Assembly (NCBI GenBank): GCA_937916355.1 | Contig: CALFTM010000081.1 | Span: forward strand, 1-8,602 | Direction: 5' to 3' | DNA: 8,602 nucleotides | Origin: an uncultured Bacteroidales bacterium | GTDB taxonomy: Bacteria > Bacteroidota > Bacteroidia > Bacteroidales > Paludibacteraceae | In this document: positions 6,269 through 8,602 of the stretch, one piece after another | Numbering within the stretch: position 1 is the stretch's first letter | How the letters are laid out: the number at the start of each line of letters is the position of its first letter | Made by a program: the position numbers and the translations under genes | The notes under the pieces: model-generated | The model's database searches: none | Told to the model about the DNA's origin: nothing | The model's input: the letters and a program-made list of their open reading frames with translations, nothing else

Positions 6269-6296
6269 AAAAGGCGGAAGTCTCCTTCCGCCTTTT
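6269..6296 (-). terminator. Strong intrinsic terminator after the OmpA-family gene
   Basis: AAAAGGCGGAAG (6269-6280) and CTTCCGCCTTTT (6285-6296) form a perfect 12-bp stem around a 4-nt loop. On the minus strand it is followed by TATTTC, giving a run of five T, then A, then three T. It lies 18 nt after the porin stop and ends 25 nt before the rnz ATG. The A/T ends also make it usable in the plus direction, but no plus-strand gene reads into it. Confidence 0.85.
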
Positions 6297-6314
6297 AGAT
6301 ATGAGAACTAAAAA

Positions 6315-7550
6315 TTATCTAGTATACATATCGATCTCTACACGACGGTTCTTTGCTCTACCAGCCTTAGTGTTGTTAGAAGCGATAGGCTTAGTTTGTC
6401 CAAATCCTTCAGACTCGATATTCTCCTTTTGAACACCCTTAGAAATCAAGTAGTTAGAAACAGCAGCTGCACGATCCTTAGAAAGTTGCAAGTTCTTATC
6501 TGCATTACCTACATTATCAGTGTGTCCCTTAACAACAACTGACCATTGTGGGTGTTTCTTCAACATGTTAGCCAAAAGATCCAAGTAAGCGAAAGACTCA
6601 TTCTTGATAACAGCCTTACCAGTCTCGAACTCAAGGTTAGACATAGCTCTCTTGATAACCTCAGACTCCTCTACTGTTGGAGTGTAAGCTTTCTTAGGCT
6701 TAGTCTTTTCGATGTGACGATCCAAAGAATCTTGAGTGAACTTGATTTGTTGTTGCAACTTCTTGATTTGCTCGTTTTGAGCGTCGATAGCTTTTTGTTG
6801 CTCTGCTGCTTTAGCCTCCATCTCTGCCTTTTGAGCGTCGAAGATAGAACCGAAGTCTGGCATTTCAACACCTGGGATGTAATCAGCCCAAGCGATGTTG
6901 CGGATATTACGCTCACCACCGAACATAACACGAACACCGAAGTTAGCACCGATGAAAGAACGTCCGTAGTGGAAACCGTTTTGCTCGCTGTTAGAGTTCA
7001 TTCTGTATTGAGCCTCCAAGAAAAGAGCGATGTACTTAGCTACATTGTACTCCAAATCTGTAGAAACAACACCCAAAAGCTTTGCACCAGTCTCTTTCTC
7101 TGAACCTTCGAACTCATATCCGTAGATAGTAGCACCCAATCCAGCGTTAGCGAACCAGTTCAACTTCTGCCATCCTGCAGAACGGTAAGGAGCGATGATG
7201 TTAGACAAGTTAACAGATCCGAAAAGTGCGATGTCATGATTGTAACCTTCCATTTCTGGATTTCCGAAGCAAGCTTCATGGTTATTCTTCAAGAACATGT
7301 ACTCGAGACCCATTCCCCAACGAGGATTGAAAGTTCTCTCAACTACACCACCGATTTCAAAATTAACTTTTTGGTCTGCTGCACGAAGGTAATCGATACC
7401 ACCCTTAACTGCCAAAGACCAGTGGTTAATTTGCTCTGACTTAGCAACAGAATTATCTGTGCTATCAGCAACTGCTGCTACTTCCTCTTGTGCAAAAGCG
7501 TTTGCAACAAGACCTAAGCTAATGAATAAAGCTAAAAAACTCTTCTTCAT
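6315..7550 (-). CDS. OmpA-family outer-membrane porin with peptidoglycan-binding domain
   Basis: A 411-residue envelope protein linking the outer membrane to the cell wall. Residues 1-20 are a signal peptide (KK start, ANAFA cleavage site before QEE). Residues ~43-212 form an N-terminal eight-stranded-type beta-barrel, with repeated aromatic/glycine strands such as LAVKGGIDYL and IGANFGVRVMF. Residues ~238-282 are a Lys/Glu/Gln-rich coiled coil, and KPKK (284-287) begins a short linker. The C-terminal OmpA domain runs from ~295 to the end, with LEFETGKAVI, GHTDNVG, LSKDRA and NRRVE; D345 and R360, 15 residues apart, match the pair that binds diaminopimelate in OmpA-like domains. The A/T-rich leader without an SD suits a highly expressed Bacteroidota gene, though I find no exact promoter consensus in the 88 bp before it. 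A strong terminator follows. Confidence 0.93.
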   Translation of the reverse strand: MKKSFLALFISLGLVANAFAQEEVAAVADSTDNSVAKSEQINHWSLAVKGGIDYLRAADQKVNFEIGGVVERTFNPRWGMGLEYMFLKNNHEACFGNPEMEGYNHDIALFGSVNLSNIIAPYRSAGWQKLNWFANAGLGATIYGYEFEGSEKETGAKLLGVVSTDLEYNVAKYIALFLEAQYRMNSNSEQNGFHYGRSFIGANFGVRVMFGGERNIRNIAWADYIPGVEMPDFGSIFDAQKAEMEAKAAEQQKAIDAQNEQIKKLQQQIKFTQDSLDRHIEKTKPKKAYTPTVEESEVIKRAMSNLEFETGKAVIKNESFAYLDLLANMLKKHPQWSVVVKGHTDNVGNADKNLQLSKDRAAAVSNYLISKGVQKENIESEGFGQTKPIASNNTKAGRAKNRRVEIDMYTR

Positions 7551-7602
7551 AAAAACTAAATTTAAATTTATAATTATTTTTTTTATTTACTTTTCAAAAG
7601 CC

Positions 7603-7622
7603 CTCCAAGCACAAACTTGGAG
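7603..7622 (-). terminator. Probable terminator or processing hairpin after rpsA
   Basis: CTCCAAG (7603-7609) and CTTGGAG (7616-7622) make a perfect 7-bp stem with a 6-nt loop. On the minus strand it is followed by GGCTTTTG, which is only a short, delayed T-run. It starts 17 nt after the rpsA stop, so it may end the rpsA message or only partly block read-through into the porin gene. Confidence 0.5.
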
Positions 7623-7638
7623 AACCTTCTTTTATTTT

Positions 7639-8602
7639 TTACTTATTTTCGTCTGCCGCCAACTGACTCTTCAAAGATGCCAACTCTTCGATATCACCCA
7701 AAGTTGTCTTTTCGATTTGAGAAGTTGCTACATCAGCCTTCTTAGTAGTCTTCTTCTTAGCAGAACGTTCTTTCTTCTCCTCTTCCTCACCTCTTTGAGC
7801 ATCCTCAAAAATACGGCTGTGAGAAAGGATGATTCTCTTAGCTTCCTTATTGAACTCAATCACCTTAAATTCAAGCTTCTCATCAACCTTAGCCTGAGAC
7901 TTATCCTCTTTAACCAAGTGTTTAGGAGTAGCAAAACCTTCTACACCATAAGGAAGAGAGATCACAGCACCCTTGTCCATCATTTCGATGATAGTACCCT
8001 CGTGAACTGAACCTACAGTAAAGATAGTTTCAAATGTATCCCAAGGATTCTCCTCCAATTGCTTGTGGCCCAAGCTCAAACGACGATTCTCCTTATCAAT
8101 TTCCAAAACTTGTACCTCGATTTCAGATCCGATTTGAGTGAACTCAGAAGGATGTTTGATTTTCTTAGTCCAAGAAAGATCTGAGATATGGATCAAACCA
8201 TCAACACCCTCTGCCAATTCAACAAAAACACCAAAGTTAGTGAAATTGCGAACCTTTGCAGTGTGCTTAGATCCAATAGCATACTCAGTCTCGATATTAG
8301 CCCAAGGATCATCTTTCAATTGTTTGATACCCAAAGACATCTTTCTTTCTTCACGGTCAAGAGTCAAGACTACAGCCTCAACATCATCACCAACCTTCAT
8401 GAAATCTTGCGCACTGCGTAAGTGTTGAGACCAAGACATTTCAGAAACGTGAATCAAACCTTCAACACCAGCAGCGATCTCTACGAACGCACCATAATCT
8501 GCCATAACGACAACCTTACCCTTCACTTTGTCTCCAACCTTCAAGTCAGCATCCAAAGCATCCCATGGATGAGGAGTCAATTGCTTCAAACCAAGAGCGA
8601 TA
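7639..8602 (-). CDS. rpsA: 30S ribosomal protein S1, C-terminal part (5' end beyond the window)
   Basis: Ribosomal protein S1 binds mRNA on the small subunit and helps start translation, which matters in Bacteroidota because their mRNAs mostly lack Shine-Dalgarno sequences. About 320 C-terminal residues are visible and the frame stays open to the right edge (reading ...IALGLKQLTPHPW), so the true start is outside; the TTG at 8589-8587 is an internal codon, not the start. Three full S1/OB-fold repeats can be seen, counting from that codon: ~17-88, ~104-175 and ~191-262. The first two have the G-V-K...YGAFVE/FGVFVE, GLIHxS and RK/RRLSLGxKQL pattern. The third is more divergent (GAVISLPYGVEGFATPKHL). 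A Lys/Glu-rich tail (268-316) ends the protein, as is common in Bacteroidota. The gene is followed by a hairpin and then the porin gene. Confidence 0.96.
   Translation of the reverse strand, partial: IALGLKQLTPHPWDALDADLKVGDKVKGKVVVMADYGAFVEIAAGVEGLIHVSEMSWSQHLRSAQDFMKVGDDVEAVVLTLDREERKMSLGIKQLKDDPWANIETEYAIGSKHTAKVRNFTNFGVFVELAEGVDGLIHISDLSWTKKIKHPSEFTQIGSEIEVQVLEIDKENRRLSLGHKQLEENPWDTFETIFTVGSVHEGTIIEMMDKGAVISLPYGVEGFATPKHLVKEDKSQAKVDEKLEFKVIEFNKEAKRIILSHSRIFEDAQRGEEEEKKERSAKKKTTKKADVATSQIEKTTLGDIEELASLKSQLAADENK

Noticed and set aside
6546..7103. 185-codon plus-strand open frame rich in Leu/Ser
   Set aside because: It is an antisense shadow of the OmpA-family gene, whose domains and signal peptide are clear.
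7551..7600. Porin promoter with TAAATTTA as -7
   Set aside because: Two TAAATTTA copies lie before the ATG, but they lack the final G and the spacers to the only TTTG are 24 and 30 nt, outside the usual range.
7459..8010. 183-codon plus-strand open frame
   Set aside because: It crosses the start of the porin gene, the intergenic hairpin and the end of rpsA on the opposite strand; no domain is seen.

Overview
The window comes from a member of the Bacteroidales (Bacteroidota). Several things point there: promoters of the -33 TTTG / -7 TAnnTTTG type, A/T-rich start regions without Shine-Dalgarno sequences, a DUF5686 outer-membrane protein with a carboxypeptidase-regulatory-like N-terminal domain, a single-barrel OmpA-family porin, and a ribosomal protein S1 of the Bacteroidetes type. 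The genus cannot be fixed from sequence reading alone.

Layout. Positions 1-107 are GC-rich (about 59% by hand count) and lie downstream of a very good minus-strand promoter (107-138). They also contain a boxA-like GATCTTTGA. This looks most like the leader of an rRNA operon running off the left edge, though a protein-coding start cannot be excluded. Positions 140-570 hold no gene I can support, but several inverted repeats: an 18-bp perfect palindrome, a pair of overlapping hairpins and a REP-like hairpin. A plus-strand promoter (574-606), wrapped in CAAAT/ATTTG dyads, precedes a very AT-rich (22% G+C) 91-residue predicted membrane protein of unknown function (712-987). After a 285-bp gap comes a plus-strand PAP2-family phosphatase (1273-1968).

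From 1975 to the right edge all genes lie on the minus strand, in transcription order: rpsA (partial), an OmpA-family porin, rnz (tRNA 3' processing), a DUF5686 outer-membrane protein and an SDR oxidoreductase. The porin ends at a near-perfect intrinsic terminator only 26 nt before the rnz start. The DUF5686 gene has its own -7 element, and the SDR gene follows it after 23 bp, so those two are probably one transcript. The best terminator for that transcript lies inside the 3' part of the convergent PAP2 gene.

Functionally the right two thirds is ordinary core-genome content: translation (S1), tRNA maturation (RNase Z) and the envelope (OmpA, DUF5686, PAP2). I see no defence system, phage gene, transposase, CRISPR array or biosynthetic cluster. 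The least explained part is 1-1270, which has regulatory-looking dyads and one AT-rich orphan gene.
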